64,000 nt of DNA from Blastocatellia bacterium (GTDB lineage: Bacteria; Acidobacteriota; Blastocatellia; UBA7656), in contig DATENM010000145.1 of the NCBI GenBank assembly GCA_035275065.1, positions 25,851-89,850 of the forward strand, read 5' to 3'. Positions 7,307 to 16,317 of this stretch are shown here, in pieces. The notes beneath the pieces are model-generated. The model made no database searches. It was not told the origin of the DNA and worked only from the letters and a program-made list of their open reading frames with translations. Both the position numbers and the translations under genes were made by a program. How positions within the stretch are numbered: position 1 is the stretch's first letter; each line of letters begins with the position of its first letter.

Positions 7307-8247
7307 TCTTCGTCAAACGCGAAGACATCGGTTGACAGATAGCGCTCGCCGAAATCGGGCAGGATCGTGACGACGCGCTTGCCTTCTCCCATCTCGGCGG
7401 CAATCTTCAGCGCCGCCCAGCAGATGGCGCCCGAGGAAACGCCACAGAGGATGCCTTCCTCGCGCGCTAGCCGCCGCGTCGTTTCTTTGGCGTCGGCGTA
7501 CTCGACGGGCACGATACGATCAATGACTTCCATGTTAAGCACCGCCGGAATAAAGCCCGCGCCGATGCCTTGAATCTTGTGCGGCGCGGGTTTGCCTCCT
7601 GAGAGCAGCGGCGAATCTTTCGGCTCGACGGCGATCAACGTTACATCGCGCAGGCGGTCTTTGATCACCTCGCCGACGCCGGTGATCGTGCCGCCGGTGC
7701 CGAAGCCGATGACCAGCGCGTCGAGCCGCGCGTCGGTGTCCTCGATAATCTCCAGCGCCGTCGTCTCGCGATGGATGCCGGGGTTGGCGGGGTTACTGAA
7801 CTGCATTGGGATAAAGCTATCGGGCGTTTCTTTCATTAACTGCTCGGCGGCGGCGATAGAACCCTGCATCTCCTGCGCGCCCGGCGTCAGCACGACTTCG
7901 GCGCCGAGCGCCCGCAGGACGCGAACCCGCTCGACGCTCATCGAATCGGGCATCGTCAGAATCAAGCGATAACCTCGGGCGGCGGCGGCCATCGCCAGGC
8001 CGATGCCGGTATTGCCCGAAGTCGGCTCGATGATCGTTGTCTTGCCGGGCGTGATGCGGCCCGCGCGCTCGGCGGCCAGAATCATCGAAGCGCCGATGCG
8101 GTCTTTGACCGAGCACATGGGGTTGAATGATTCGAGCTTGGCCAGAACTTCGGCAGCGCCCGCCGCGGGCAAACGATTCAGGCGTACCAGCGGCGTGTGG
8201 CCGATGGTGTCGAGTATGCTGTTGCTGATCTTCGGGCGACGTGCCAT
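7303..8247 (-). CDS. cysK: O-acetylserine sulfhydrylase (cysteine synthase)
   Basis: 314 aa PLP enzyme of fold type II. Lys48 in NPMCSVKDRIG is the PLP lysine, PTSGNTGIG binds the phosphate/substrate, and GFGTGGTITGVGEV and SSGAICWAALK are family-typical. Length matches CysK/CysM (about 300-320 aa). It makes cysteine from O-acetylserine and sulfide. It overlaps aroDE by 4 bp downstream on the same strand. The linkage to aroDE has no obvious pathway logic and may only reflect operon packing. Confidence 0.93.
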   Translation of the reverse strand: MARRPKISNSILDTIGHTPLVRLNRLPAAGAAEVLAKLESFNPMCSVKDRIGASMILAAERAGRITPGKTTIIEPTSGNTGIGLAMAAAARGYRLILTMPDSMSVERVRVLRALGAEVVLTPGAQEMQGSIAAAEQLMKETPDSFIPMQFSNPANPGIHRETTALEIIEDTDARLDALVIGFGTGGTITGVGEVIKDRLRDVTLIAVEPKDSPLLSGGKPAPHKIQGIGAGFIPAVLNMEVIDRIVPVEYADAKETTRRLAREEGILCGVSSGAICWAALKIAAEMGEGKRVVTILPDFGERYLSTDVFAFDEE

Positions 8248-8265
8248 GTAAATAGCCTAGCACAA

Positions 8266-8434
8266 AGAAATGATGAACGATAAATGATGAATAAAGACAA
8301 GGAATCAACCGCCAAGACGCCAAGAGCGCCAAGCCGATGCCAAAGACGAGCGGCTTTCTCTTGGTGTCCTTGGCGTCTTGGCGGTTGATCTCCCGAGTCC
8401 GATCATCATTCAACGTTTATCACTCATCATTTCT
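8266..8434. repeat. Large palindromic repeat with CGCCAAGA core (copy 1)
   Basis: A 21-bp perfect inner inverted repeat (8304-8324 with 8369-8389) built from period-9 units like CGCCAAGAC, plus an outer 11-bp arm pair (8266-8276 with 8424-8434, AGAAATGATGA). The core is the same as in the elements at 16318 and 47337, but the outer ends differ and are made of GATGA-type words. It fills the gap between the divergent cysK and proC genes, so both promoters must lie in or around it. Confidence 0.75.
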
Positions 8435-8487
8435 CATTGCCGTCTGCTATGATCAAACTCATAGCAAGCACCGACGGAGTACATGGA

Positions 8488-9303
8488 ATGTTGAAGGATA
8501 AAAAGCTCGCCGTGCTGGGCTGCGGCAAGCTCGGCGAAACGCTGATCAAAGGGCTAATCGAAGCCGGCGTCATCGAAGTTACAAATGTTACCGTCACCGC
8601 CGGCCATCAGCAGCGCCTCGACCAGATGCGCGAGCGCTTCGGCGTGGCCGGCACGCTGTCGAATCGCATGGCGGCAGAGGCGGCGGACGTTATCATCCTC
8701 GCTGTGAAGCCGCAGACTGTGCCGCGCGTCGTCGTCGAAATCAGCGAAGCGCTGCGCGCCTCACAGGTGTTGATCTCTGTGGCCGCATCGGTCAGCACAG
8801 CGTTCATCGAAAAGCATCTCGGCGCGCCGGTGCCGGTGATCCGCGCTATGCCGAACACGCCCAGTCTTCTGCGAAAAGGGATGACGGGGATTGCCCCCGG
8901 CAGCAATGCCGGGAGCGAGCACGTCGCACTGGCCAAGTTCATCTTTGACGCCGTCGGGCGCACCGTGGTCGCCGACGAAAAGCACATGGACGCCATCACA
9001 GGGCTATCGGCAAGCGGCCCGGCGTTCATCTATATCGTCATCGAATCGCTCGCCGAGGCCGGCGTCAAAGTCGGGCTGCCGCGCGACGTGGCGACAGAGC
9101 TGGCGGCGCAAACCGTTGTCGGCGCGGGTTCGATGGTGCTTGAGACCGCCGAGCATCCGGCCAAGCTCAAAGACATGGTGACGACGCCCGCCGGCTGCAC
9201 GATTGATGGCATTCTCGAATTGGAAGAAGGCGGTCTGCGTGTGACGCTGATCAAAGCGGTCGTCAAGGCGACCCAGCGAGCAAAGGAGCTACTGGAAACC
9301 TGA
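8488..9303 (+). CDS. proC: Pyrroline-5-carboxylate reductase
   Basis: 271 aa from the ATG at 8488, which has GGAG at 8476-8479; upstream in-frame starts fall inside the repeat and are not favoured. The NAD(P)-binding Rossmann motif is AVLGCGKLGETLIKGL. IRAMPNTPSLLRKGMTGI and the C-terminal dimer region GLSASGPAFIYIVIESL and TTPAGCTIDGI are ProC hallmarks. It converts pyrroline-5-carboxylate to proline. Its stop overlaps the next start by 1 bp (TGATG), coupling it to the DUF885 gene. Confidence 0.93.
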   Translation: MLKDKKLAVLGCGKLGETLIKGLIEAGVIEVTNVTVTAGHQQRLDQMRERFGVAGTLSNRMAAEAADVIILAVKPQTVPRVVVEISEALRASQVLISVAASVSTAFIEKHLGAPVPVIRAMPNTPSLLRKGMTGIAPGSNAGSEHVALAKFIFDAVGRTVVADEKHMDAITGLSASGPAFIYIVIESLAEAGVKVGLPRDVATELAAQTVVGAGSMVLETAEHPAKLKDMVTTPAGCTIDGILELEEGGLRVTLIKAVVKATQRAKELLET

Positions 9304-11075
9304 TGAAGGCAAAGAGCAAGAGCGGCGCGGCGTTTCTCGTTTTCATTCTCACATGCTTTCTTGTATCTGCTGCATTCCCATCAGCCGCCATCATGCAGAA
9401 GGACGAAGACAAGAGCGCAATTGCGGCGGCGGGCTTCCCCAAGCTGGCGGATGAGTATCTGAACGATCTTTACTTGCGCCACCCGACGGCCGCCGCCGCC
9501 TCGGGGCTGCATGCCTGGGACGGGCTGCTCGAAGATTACAGCACGGCGGCCATCAATGATGAGATCGCCGCGATCAAGAAATTCCAAGCGCGTCTGCAAA
9601 AGATTCCGCCGCTTGAGCTGGGGCTGTCGGACATTCTCGATTACCAGATTCTCGCTTCGAACATGAAATCGCGCCTGCTGGAGCTTGAGCAGATCAAGAG
9701 CTTCGAGCGCAACCCCGGACTCTATAACGATGTGCTGTCGAGCGCGCTGCTGCAAATCGCCTCGTTTGAATATGCGCCGCTGGATTCACGCCTGCGCCAC
9801 ATCCTCGCGAAAGAAAAGCTGGTGCCGCGCTTTCTCGATGCCGCCCGGCAGAACGTTCACAATCCGCCCGCCGTTTATTTGAAAGTCGGCATCGAAGGTT
9901 TCAAAGGGACGCTCGACTTTGTGCGGAACGACCTGCCGAAAGCTTTTGCCGCCGTCAAAGATGACCGCTTGCAGGCCGACTTTAAGAAGTCAACCCAGGT
10001 TGCCGCCGAAGCGCTGGCCAAATACCTTAAACACCTGCAAGAGACGAAGCCCGACCCGGCAGCGACTTTTGCCATCGGCAAGGAAAATTACGAAGCGAAA
10101 CTGCGCTATGATGAAGGCATAGACATTCCGGTTGATACGCTGTTGAAGATCGGCTACCGCGAGCTGAGCAAAGCGCAGGACGAGTTCCGCAAGACGGCAC
10201 GGCTGATCGATGCGCGCCGCGACCCGCAAGCCGTCTGGGCAGACATCCAGCGCGACCACCCGAAAGCCGACACGCTCGTGCAGGAGGCCGGCAAGCAGCT
10301 CGATGAGCTGGTGAAGTTCATCAAGGAAAAACAGATCATTACCTTGCCGACCGAACAGAAGCCCGTGGTCGCGCCGACGCCGGATTTCATGCGCTGGTCT
10401 ACGGCGAGCATGTGGGCGCCCGGCGCGTTCGAGCGGCCTTCGGTGCTGGCGCGCTACCTGATTACCGACGTTGACCCGAAGTGGACAGAGAAACAGAAGG
10501 AAGAGTACCTGGCGTCGATCAATTACGAGCAGTTGTGGACGACGTCGATCCACGAAGCCTATCCGGGCCATTACGTGCAGGGCATCTATCTCAGGCAGGT
10601 GGCATCGCCGGTGCGAAAGACTTCGGCCATCGCGCCCGGCAGCTTCGTCGAAGGCTGGGCGCATTACACCGAGCAGATGATGATTGAAGAAGGCTTCCAA
10701 AACCATGACCCGAAGCTGAAGATGGGACAGCTCGCCGACGCGCTCTTGCGCCTGTGCCGTTTCGTCGTCGGCATCCGCGAGCACACCGAAGGGATGACCG
10801 TCGAGCAGGCGACGCGCTTTTTCATGGAGAACGCTTACATGGGCGAAACGCCGTCGCGCATCGAAGCCGAGCGCGGCACCTTCGATCCGACCTATCTGGT
10901 TTACACGGTCGGCAAGCTGGCGATCTTGAAGATGCGCGACGATTACCGCCGCTATCGCCGCCAGGAATTTTCATTACAGGAATTCCACGACAAGTTGCTG
11001 CAAAACGGCAACGCGCCGCTCTGGGTGCATCGCCAGTTGCTGATGCCCGGCGATAAAGGCAAGCTGCTGGAATAA
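9303..11075 (+). CDS. DUF885 family putative metallohydrolase, exported
   Basis: 590 aa with a signal peptide (residues 1-28 or so, FLVFILTCFLVSAAFPSAA). Residues about 50-585 match the DUF885 family. The signature HEAYPGHY (His417, Glu418, His423) is the putative zinc site, and FVEGWAHYTEQMMIEEG and IEAERGTFDPTYLVYTVGK are further conserved segments. DUF885 proteins are probable zinc-dependent peptidases or hydrolases, but their substrates are mostly unknown. Translation is coupled to proC through a 1-bp overlap. Confidence 0.85.
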   Translation: MKAKSKSGAAFLVFILTCFLVSAAFPSAAIMQKDEDKSAIAAAGFPKLADEYLNDLYLRHPTAAAASGLHAWDGLLEDYSTAAINDEIAAIKKFQARLQKIPPLELGLSDILDYQILASNMKSRLLELEQIKSFERNPGLYNDVLSSALLQIASFEYAPLDSRLRHILAKEKLVPRFLDAARQNVHNPPAVYLKVGIEGFKGTLDFVRNDLPKAFAAVKDDRLQADFKKSTQVAAEALAKYLKHLQETKPDPAATFAIGKENYEAKLRYDEGIDIPVDTLLKIGYRELSKAQDEFRKTARLIDARRDPQAVWADIQRDHPKADTLVQEAGKQLDELVKFIKEKQIITLPTEQKPVVAPTPDFMRWSTASMWAPGAFERPSVLARYLITDVDPKWTEKQKEEYLASINYEQLWTTSIHEAYPGHYVQGIYLRQVASPVRKTSAIAPGSFVEGWAHYTEQMMIEEGFQNHDPKLKMGQLADALLRLCRFVVGIREHTEGMTVEQATRFFMENAYMGETPSRIEAERGTFDPTYLVYTVGKLAILKMRDDYRRYRRQEFSLQEFHDKLLQNGNAPLWVHRQLLMPGDKGKLLE

Positions 11076-11103
11076 CCGAAAATTACCTTGAGAAGGAAAA
11101 TCC

Positions 11104-11940
11104 ATGAAGCGAGTGCTTTCACTGCTGGTTGTGATCTTGATGGCGGCGCTCGGCGTGCACGCGCAGACGAAGTCGGATGCCGCCGAGTTGACCGAATTAT
11201 TGAAAGAGTTCTTAGCCGGCGCTTCGCGCAACGATGCGGCAATACATGACCGCTTCTGGGCCGAAGATTTGATCTACACGCGCTCGTCCGGTCGGCGCAC
11301 AGGCAAAGCCGACATCATGCGTGGCTTGCACTCGGCTCCGCCTTCCAAGCCCGGTGACCCGACGACGAATTACACCGCCGAAGAGATTCGCATTCAGCAG
11401 TACGGCAACACGGCGGTGGTGGCTTTTCGCCTGGTCGGCACGACCGAGCGCGGCGGGACGACGCAGGTCAGCCGTTTCCTGAACACCGGCACGTTCGTCA
11501 AGCGGAACGGCAAATGGCAAGTCGTCGGCTGGCAATCAACGAAGATGGCTCGCCCCGAAGAAGAGGCCCGAAAAGAAGTGGCGGCGGCCGAAACCGCTTT
11601 TCATCAGGCGCTGCTCGCGGCTGATGTCAAGAAACTGGAATTGCTGATGGATGCCAGCTTCATCTGGACGCATCACGACGGGGAACAGAAAACGCGGCAA
11701 CAGTTGCTCGACTTGCTCGGCCAAGGGCAATTGAAGTATGCGAAGCTGGAGAACCGGAACGTGACCGTCGCCGTGTATGGCGATACGGCTGTCGCGCGCG
11801 GCGAGTCATCACGACAGCGCAGCATCTCCCCCAGCTCTGCGTCTGGTGATGCCAGCCCCCTCACCGTTTTTTACACCTTGACGTTAGTAAACCAGGATGG
11901 CGCATGGAAAGCGGTGGCCATGCATTCCAGCCGCCCTTGA
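11104..11940 (+). CDS. Exported protein with two NTF2-like (DUF4440) domains
   Basis: 278 aa. Signal peptide at residues 1-21 (ends GVHAQ). Two SnoaL/DUF4440-type NTF2-like domains follow in tandem (about 25-145 and 155-275), each with the family pattern of a long helix, then RxxGK/TRQQ and a strand ending GKWQVVGWQST or GAWKAVAMHSS. Members often carry no obvious catalytic residues and act as ligand-binding or accessory proteins. ATG preceded by GAAGGAAA. It sits 28 bp after the DUF885 gene. Confidence 0.75.
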   Translation: MKRVLSLLVVILMAALGVHAQTKSDAAELTELLKEFLAGASRNDAAIHDRFWAEDLIYTRSSGRRTGKADIMRGLHSAPPSKPGDPTTNYTAEEIRIQQYGNTAVVAFRLVGTTERGGTTQVSRFLNTGTFVKRNGKWQVVGWQSTKMARPEEEARKEVAAAETAFHQALLAADVKKLELLMDASFIWTHHDGEQKTRQQLLDLLGQGQLKYAKLENRNVTVAVYGDTAVARGESSRQRSISPSSASGDASPLTVFYTLTLVNQDGAWKAVAMHSSRP

Positions 11941-11954
11941 AAGCTGAGCAGGCG

Positions 11955-12737
11955 ATGAGCGTCAGAACTGTCACCGCTACACGATACGTCACGCCGTTGC
12001 GCGAGGGCGGGTCGCTGCCGGCTATTGTCGAAGCCGATGACGACGGCATGTACGTGCTGAAATTCAGAGGCGCGGGGCAGGGATTGAAAGCCTTGATCGC
12101 TGAGCTGGTGGCGGGCGAGCTGGGCCGCGCCGCCGGGCTGCCTGTGCCGGACATCGTCTTTGTCGAGCTTGACGCGGAATTCGCCCGCACAGAGCCCGAC
12201 CCGGAGATTCAACATCTCATACGGACGAGCGGCGGCCTCAACCTGGCGCTCGACTACCTGCCCGGCTCGGTGATGTTCGATCCCGTCGCCGACCGCATTG
12301 ATGCCGACCTGGCCGCTTCGGTCGTCTGGTTCGATGCCTTCGTGACGAACGTAGACCGCACGCCGCGCAATACCAACATGCTGATGTGGCACCGCAATCT
12401 CTGGCTCATCGATCACGGCGCGGCGCTCTACTTTCATCACACCTGGGCCAACTACCGCGAGCGCAGCCGCGACCCCTTCGCCTTGATCAAAGATCATGTG
12501 TTGCTGCGTTTTGCCGGCGCGCTCGACGCCGCCGATGCGCGGATGACCGAGCGCCTCACGCCCGAAGTCATTGACCGCGTGGTTAAACTTATTCCTGACG
12601 AGTGGCTGACTGGCGATGCGTTATTCGGCAGCCCTGATGAGTACCGCAAGGCGTATGTTGAATATCTGGTGACACGGCTGGAAGCGCCGCGCGGGTTCGT
12701 GGAGGAAGCGATTCGTGCCCGATCACTGCATCTATGA
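11955..12737 (+). CDS. HipA-like kinase-fold protein
   Basis: 260 aa from the ATG at 11955, 14 bp after the previous stop; a longer frame starting at 11904 would overlap that gene. It resembles the short HipA-like group found beside DUF3037 proteins. Lys36 (YVLKFRG) is the likely ATP lysine. Asp134 with Asn139/Asn141 in NVDRTPRNTNMLM is the catalytic-loop region, and Asp153 in WLIDHGAALYF the metal-binding Asp. HipA kinases phosphorylate translation factors such as GltX in toxin-antitoxin systems, but this short type has no HipB partner here, so a toxin role is unproven. It overlaps the DUF3037 gene by 23 bp. Confidence 0.75.
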   Translation: MSVRTVTATRYVTPLREGGSLPAIVEADDDGMYVLKFRGAGQGLKALIAELVAGELGRAAGLPVPDIVFVELDAEFARTEPDPEIQHLIRTSGGLNLALDYLPGSVMFDPVADRIDADLAASVVWFDAFVTNVDRTPRNTNMLMWHRNLWLIDHGAALYFHHTWANYRERSRDPFALIKDHVLLRFAGALDAADARMTERLTPEVIDRVVKLIPDEWLTGDALFGSPDEYRKAYVEYLVTRLEAPRGFVEEAIRARSLHL

Positions 12738-13113
12738 TTATGCGATCATTCGCGTCGTCCCGCGTGTCGAGCGCGAAGAGTTCGTCAACGTCGGCGTGAT
12801 CTTTTCGTGCCCGGAGAAGAAGTTTCTCGAAGCCCGCATCGAGCTGGATGAGCAGCGTTTGCGGGCGCTCGATGCGACGATGGACATCGAAGCCATCCGC
12901 GCACACCTGGCGACCTTCCCGGTCATCTGCGCGGGCGGCGAGCCGGCGGGGCCGATTGGCCGGCTGTCACAGCGCGAGCGCTTCTACTGGCTGACGGCGC
13001 CGCGCAGCACGATGGTTCAGATATCGCCCGTGCATACGGGCTACTGCCATGATCCGAGCGCCACGCTTGAGCACCTGCTCAACTCGATGGTGCGCCCGGC
13101 GTGTAATGCATAG
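12715..13113 (+). CDS. DUF3037 family protein paired with HipA-like gene
   Basis: 132 aa. GTG start with GGAGGAA at 12700-12706. The N-terminus CIYDYAIIRVVPRVEREEFVNVGVI is typical of DUF3037, a family with no established function that is often found next to HipA-like genes. The 23-bp overlap implies tightly balanced expression. It could be an accessory or antidote subunit of the kinase-fold partner; that is inference from pairing. Confidence 0.8.
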   Translation: MPDHCIYDYAIIRVVPRVEREEFVNVGVIFSCPEKKFLEARIELDEQRLRALDATMDIEAIRAHLATFPVICAGGEPAGPIGRLSQRERFYWLTAPRSTMVQISPVHTGYCHDPSATLEHLLNSMVRPACNA

Positions 13114-13202
13114 GGTTAAATCTTATGCAGGGTCGAGCGTCAGTTTTGCGCGATGTTGCCGCGTCAGCCGCTTGTGATAGAATCGCAGAACACGGAGGTT
13201 TT

Positions 13203-13763
13203 ATGAGCACGCACGTTGAACCGCTGATGACCATCGATGACCTCGACGCCCTGCCGGATGATGGCTACCGTTACGAAATCATTGAGGGGGAACTATTCGT
13301 GTCTCGTGCCCCCAATCTCAAACATCAACGTGTGATGGGAAAGCTTTTCGGGGCATTTCTCACTTACCTTGATCGCAATCCCATTGGAGAAATCCTGACC
13401 ACGCCGGGTGTCATCTTCAGCGATTATGATGGGGTGATACCCGATTTGGCGTTCATCACCTATGAGCGACGAGATGAGATTGCTGCCGGAGACCGCATAA
13501 CCGGTGCGCCTGATTTGGTCGTCGAGATCATTTCTCCGGGAGCCGAGAACGAAAAGCGAGACCGCGTTGCCAAGCGCCAACTCTACGGCAAGTATGGGGT
13601 GAAAGAATACTGGGTGGTTGATCCCTACCTACAGACCATTGAAGTTTACCTTCTTGAGGGCCAGCGACTGGAACTGAAGGCGAGGTATTCACAAGCAGAT
13701 GAGCTGCTGTCTTCCGTGCTACCAGGATTCGCTTGCAAGGTCGAAAGCATCTTCGGCGTTTAA
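13203..13763 (+). CDS. Uma2 family (DUF820) PD-(D/E)XK nuclease-like protein
   Basis: 186 aa from the ATG at 13203 with GGAGG at 13194-13198; an in-frame start at 13125 is unsupported. The family core is visible: GYRYEIIEGELFV, VIPDLAFITYERR, then PDLVVEIISPGAEN and RDRVAKRQLYGKYGVKEYWVVDP, in which the Glu of VVEI and Lys of YGVKEYW are the expected PD-(D/E)XK residues. Uma2 proteins are very numerous in cyanobacteria, Chloroflexi and some Acidobacteriota; their role is unknown and may relate to mobile DNA. A second, diverged copy lies at 56191. Confidence 0.85.
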   Translation: MSTHVEPLMTIDDLDALPDDGYRYEIIEGELFVSRAPNLKHQRVMGKLFGAFLTYLDRNPIGEILTTPGVIFSDYDGVIPDLAFITYERRDEIAAGDRITGAPDLVVEIISPGAENEKRDRVAKRQLYGKYGVKEYWVVDPYLQTIEVYLLEGQRLELKARYSQADELLSSVLPGFACKVESIFGV

Positions 13764-13794
13764 CTCGTCGCGCTTTCAATACGCGGGAAAGGAG

Positions 13795-13820
13795 ACGGGG
13801 AGCCTCGCCAGGCTCCCCGT
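13795..13820. terminator. Bidirectional terminator hairpin
   Basis: ACGGGGAGCCT (13795-13805), loop CGCC, AGGCTCCCCGT (13810-13820): a perfect 11-bp GC-rich stem with a tetraloop, between the convergent Uma2 and BON genes. There is a TT after the 3' arm but no long U tract. Confidence 0.75.
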
Positions 13821-13848
13821 TCGGCTTATGAGACAAATAGCAGGTCGC

Positions 13849-14250
13849 TCACATATTCTTGTTGCTCTTTTTCTTTGAAGCCGCGGCGCCATTCTTATTG
13901 GTGCGCGGCACGGCGGTCTTCATTTCAACGTCGAGCTTGTTGGTGACGCTCTTCACGCACTTCACGGCACGGGCTACGCGCGTCGCCGTGCCTTTGTTGC
14001 TGCCGGTTTTGACTTTGCCGGTCAGCGTGACCACGCCGCCGTCCGCCGTCGCGGTGATCGCTTGATCTTTAAGCGATGGCGCTGCCGCGATTCGCTCGCT
14101 GACATTCTTAGCCAGCGTCACATCGTCTACGGTTGTGCAGTCAACCGGCGGCATCTTAGGCTTTCTCGGCTTCGCCGCGTTCTTGTTCTGCGCGAATGCC
14201 GCGCCGCACATCAACACCAGCACCAACAATGCAACAAGGGGTCTTCTCAT
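13849..14250 (-). CDS. Exported BON-domain protein
   Basis: 133 aa from the ATG at 14250 (preceded on the minus strand by AAGGAGATTGGCT). Signal peptide at residues 1-20 (ALLVLVLMCGAAFAQ). Residues about 45-110 form one BON domain (VTLAKNVSERI, then GGVVTLTGKVKT, ending VKSVTNKLDVEM). The C-terminal tail is rich in Lys, Asn and Ser. BON domains bind phospholipids or envelope components, as in OsmY. A longer frame running into the upstream oxidoreductase is not needed. Confidence 0.8.
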   Translation of the reverse strand: MRRPLVALLVLVLMCGAAFAQNKNAAKPRKPKMPPVDCTTVDDVTLAKNVSERIAAAPSLKDQAITATADGGVVTLTGKVKTGSNKGTATRVARAVKCVKSVTNKLDVEMKTAVPRTNKNGAAASKKKSNKNM

Positions 14251-14447
14251 AGCCAATCTCCTTTTCAGCCGGGGCCGGGCGCGGCGCATTCGTATCGCCG
14301 CAACTGACAGCCTGCCCCGATTGCGATAGATGTGAACGGATTGCCGTCGAGCGTGGGGAAGCGACTCGCGGCGGATCGTCGGCGAAACTGCGCGGCGGCC
14401 ATGCGCCGCCGGAAACGCCGAGATTATTTGCGAAATCGCTCTCGCCG

Positions 14448-16052
14448 TCAAGTCAGCTTGCGCCCGCGCCAGTCCGTCAGAATCTCGCGGGCCGCGTTGT
14501 GACCCGGCGCGCCCATCACGCCGCCTCCGGGGTGTGTGCCCGACCCGCACAGGTAGAGCGCCGCGACCGGCGTGCGATACCGTGCCCAGCCGGCCAGCGG
14601 GCGCATGAAGAAGAGCTGATCGATGGTCATATCGCCATGAAAAATATTGCCGCCGGTGAGCGAATACTGCTGCTCAAGGTCCTTTGGCGAAACGACGTGG
14701 CGGTGAATGATGGCGTCGCGAATGTTCGGCGCGTACTCGGCCAGCAGATCGATGCAGCGGTCGGCGAAGACGTCGCGCAGCGAATCCCAGTCGCCGTCGC
14801 GCAGCGCGTAAGGCGCGTACTGCGCGAAGACGCACATGATGTGTTTGCCCGGCGGCGCAATCGAATCGTCATACGCCGTCGGGATCGTCAATTCAAGCAG
14901 CGGGCGCTCGGAACAGCGCCCCGCCTTGGCGTCATCCCAGGCGCGGTCAACGTACTCCATCGAAGGGCAGACGTGCATCGTCGCTTTGTGGTGCGGGCCA
15001 AGCCTCGTGCCGGGATAAGCCGTGAAATCGGGCAGACGGTCGAGCGCCAGGTTGATCTTGAACGAACAGCCCTGCATGCGAATGTTTTCGACTTCGCGGC
15101 GAAAATCGCTATCCAGCTCTTTCGCCTCGATGAATTTGAGAAAAGTCGTTTTCGGGTCGGCGTTCGAGATGACGGCGCGGGCGTGAATCTCTTCGCCGGA
15201 ATCGAGAGCGACGCCGAAGGCTCGGCCCTCGCGAATCAGGATGTGCGAGACCGTGACGCCTGTGCGGATCGTCGCGCCGCGCGAGCGCGCCGATTCGGCG
15301 ATGGCTTGACTGATCGCGCCCATGCCGCCGCGCGCAAAGCCCCAGAGGCCGCGAATGCCGGTCGCGCCGCCCATCACGTGATGCAGCATGATGTAAGCCG
15401 TGCCCGGCGTTGATGGGCCGCCGTTGGTGCCGATGACGCCATCGGTCGAAAGCGTCGCCTTGATGTGATCCGACTCGAAGCGCTCGTCGAGATAGGTGCG
15501 CACACTCTGCGTCATGATCTTCACGAGGTGGACGATGTCCGGGTCGCGGAAGCGCAGGGCTTCGAGGCCGAGGCGACCGAGCGCCAGCAGGTCGCCGATC
15601 TTGCGGTGGATGATGTCGGGCGGCGTTCGCATCAATAACCCTTCGACCCACTCGGCCAGCCGCGCCAGTTGCTGCTCATAATCCGCATACGTTTGGGCGT
15701 CTTGCTTGGAGAACTTTGCCAGCTCTTTCTGCGTCGCCGCCATGTCTTGCCAGAAGAAGAGGTGGCGGCCATCGGGAAAGGCCGAGAAGAACGAAGGGTC
15801 TTTCGCGTAGAGGTGAAAGCCGAAGCGCGGCAGCTCAAGCTCGTGGATGATTTTGGGTTGCAGCAGGCTACACAGGTAAGAGAGCGTCGAGACTTTATAG
15901 CCCGGCCAAATCTCTTCGGTCACGCAAGCGCCGCCGATGACTTCGCGGCGCTCCAGCACCGTGACCGACAGGCCGGCGCGCGCCAGGTAAGCAGCGGTGA
16001 CCAGTCCGTTGTGGCCCCCGCCGATGATGATTGCGTCAATCGCTTTTGCCAT
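14448..16052 (-). CDS. CrtI/PYROXD2-like FAD-dependent oxidoreductase
   Basis: 534 aa. The N-terminal dinucleotide-binding motif DAIIIGGGHNGLVTAAYLARAG is followed by an Arg/Glu FAD-ribose contact (VLERREVIGGACVTEE). The C-terminal FAD-binding segment YLCGSGTHPGGGVMGAPGHN is typical of the phytoene desaturase-like superfamily. Similarity is closest to the PYROXD2-like branch, whose substrate is unknown, rather than to genuine carotenoid desaturases, and no carotenoid genes are nearby. It is followed on the same strand by the BON gene after a 200-bp gap. Confidence 0.8.
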   Translation of the reverse strand: MAKAIDAIIIGGGHNGLVTAAYLARAGLSVTVLERREVIGGACVTEEIWPGYKVSTLSYLCSLLQPKIIHELELPRFGFHLYAKDPSFFSAFPDGRHLFFWQDMAATQKELAKFSKQDAQTYADYEQQLARLAEWVEGLLMRTPPDIIHRKIGDLLALGRLGLEALRFRDPDIVHLVKIMTQSVRTYLDERFESDHIKATLSTDGVIGTNGGPSTPGTAYIMLHHVMGGATGIRGLWGFARGGMGAISQAIAESARSRGATIRTGVTVSHILIREGRAFGVALDSGEEIHARAVISNADPKTTFLKFIEAKELDSDFRREVENIRMQGCSFKINLALDRLPDFTAYPGTRLGPHHKATMHVCPSMEYVDRAWDDAKAGRCSERPLLELTIPTAYDDSIAPPGKHIMCVFAQYAPYALRDGDWDSLRDVFADRCIDLLAEYAPNIRDAIIHRHVVSPKDLEQQYSLTGGNIFHGDMTIDQLFFMRPLAGWARYRTPVAALYLCGSGTHPGGGVMGAPGHNAAREILTDWRGRKLT

Positions 16053-16087
16053 GTCGCTGAGGCGGATGAATAGCTGAAGTAGGGTGC

Positions 16088-16225
16088 TTAGAGACTCTGC
16101 TTGTCGCGCCCTTCGTCAGTGGATCGCATCAGTTTAGCGAAGGCCGATAAAGAGATGCCGGCGAGCGTTAAGGCGCAGAGGAATGCAAGAATGCAGGCCA
16201 GAACAACGACGACCACTTGAATCAT
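16088..16225 (-). CDS. Small single-span membrane protein
   Basis: About 45 aa from an ATG near 16225 (a TTG at 16270 would give 60 aa). One hydrophobic helix (IQVVVVVLACILAFLCALTL) followed by a short charged tail (RSTDEGRDKQSL). Upstream AAAGG is a plausible ribosome site. No family is recognised. It lies just upstream of the oxidoreductase gene on the same strand, 35 bp away, so it may be the first gene of that transcript. Confidence 0.4.
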   Translation of the reverse strand: MIQVVVVVLACILAFLCALTLAGISLSAFAKLMRSTDEGRDKQSL

Positions 16226-16317
16226 AACGAGCCTTTCAGGGGGCGGGTCCAAAGGGGTATGACGCGACAACTGTAAACGAACTGGCGGTTTAAAAGCAAC
16301 AAGAAAGTTTCTACTGG

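Noticed and set aside
14448..14550. N-terminal extension of the BON protein into the oxidoreductase gene
   Set aside because: The ATG at 14250 has a good ribosome site and starts a clear signal peptide; the extension is Arg-rich shadow sequence.
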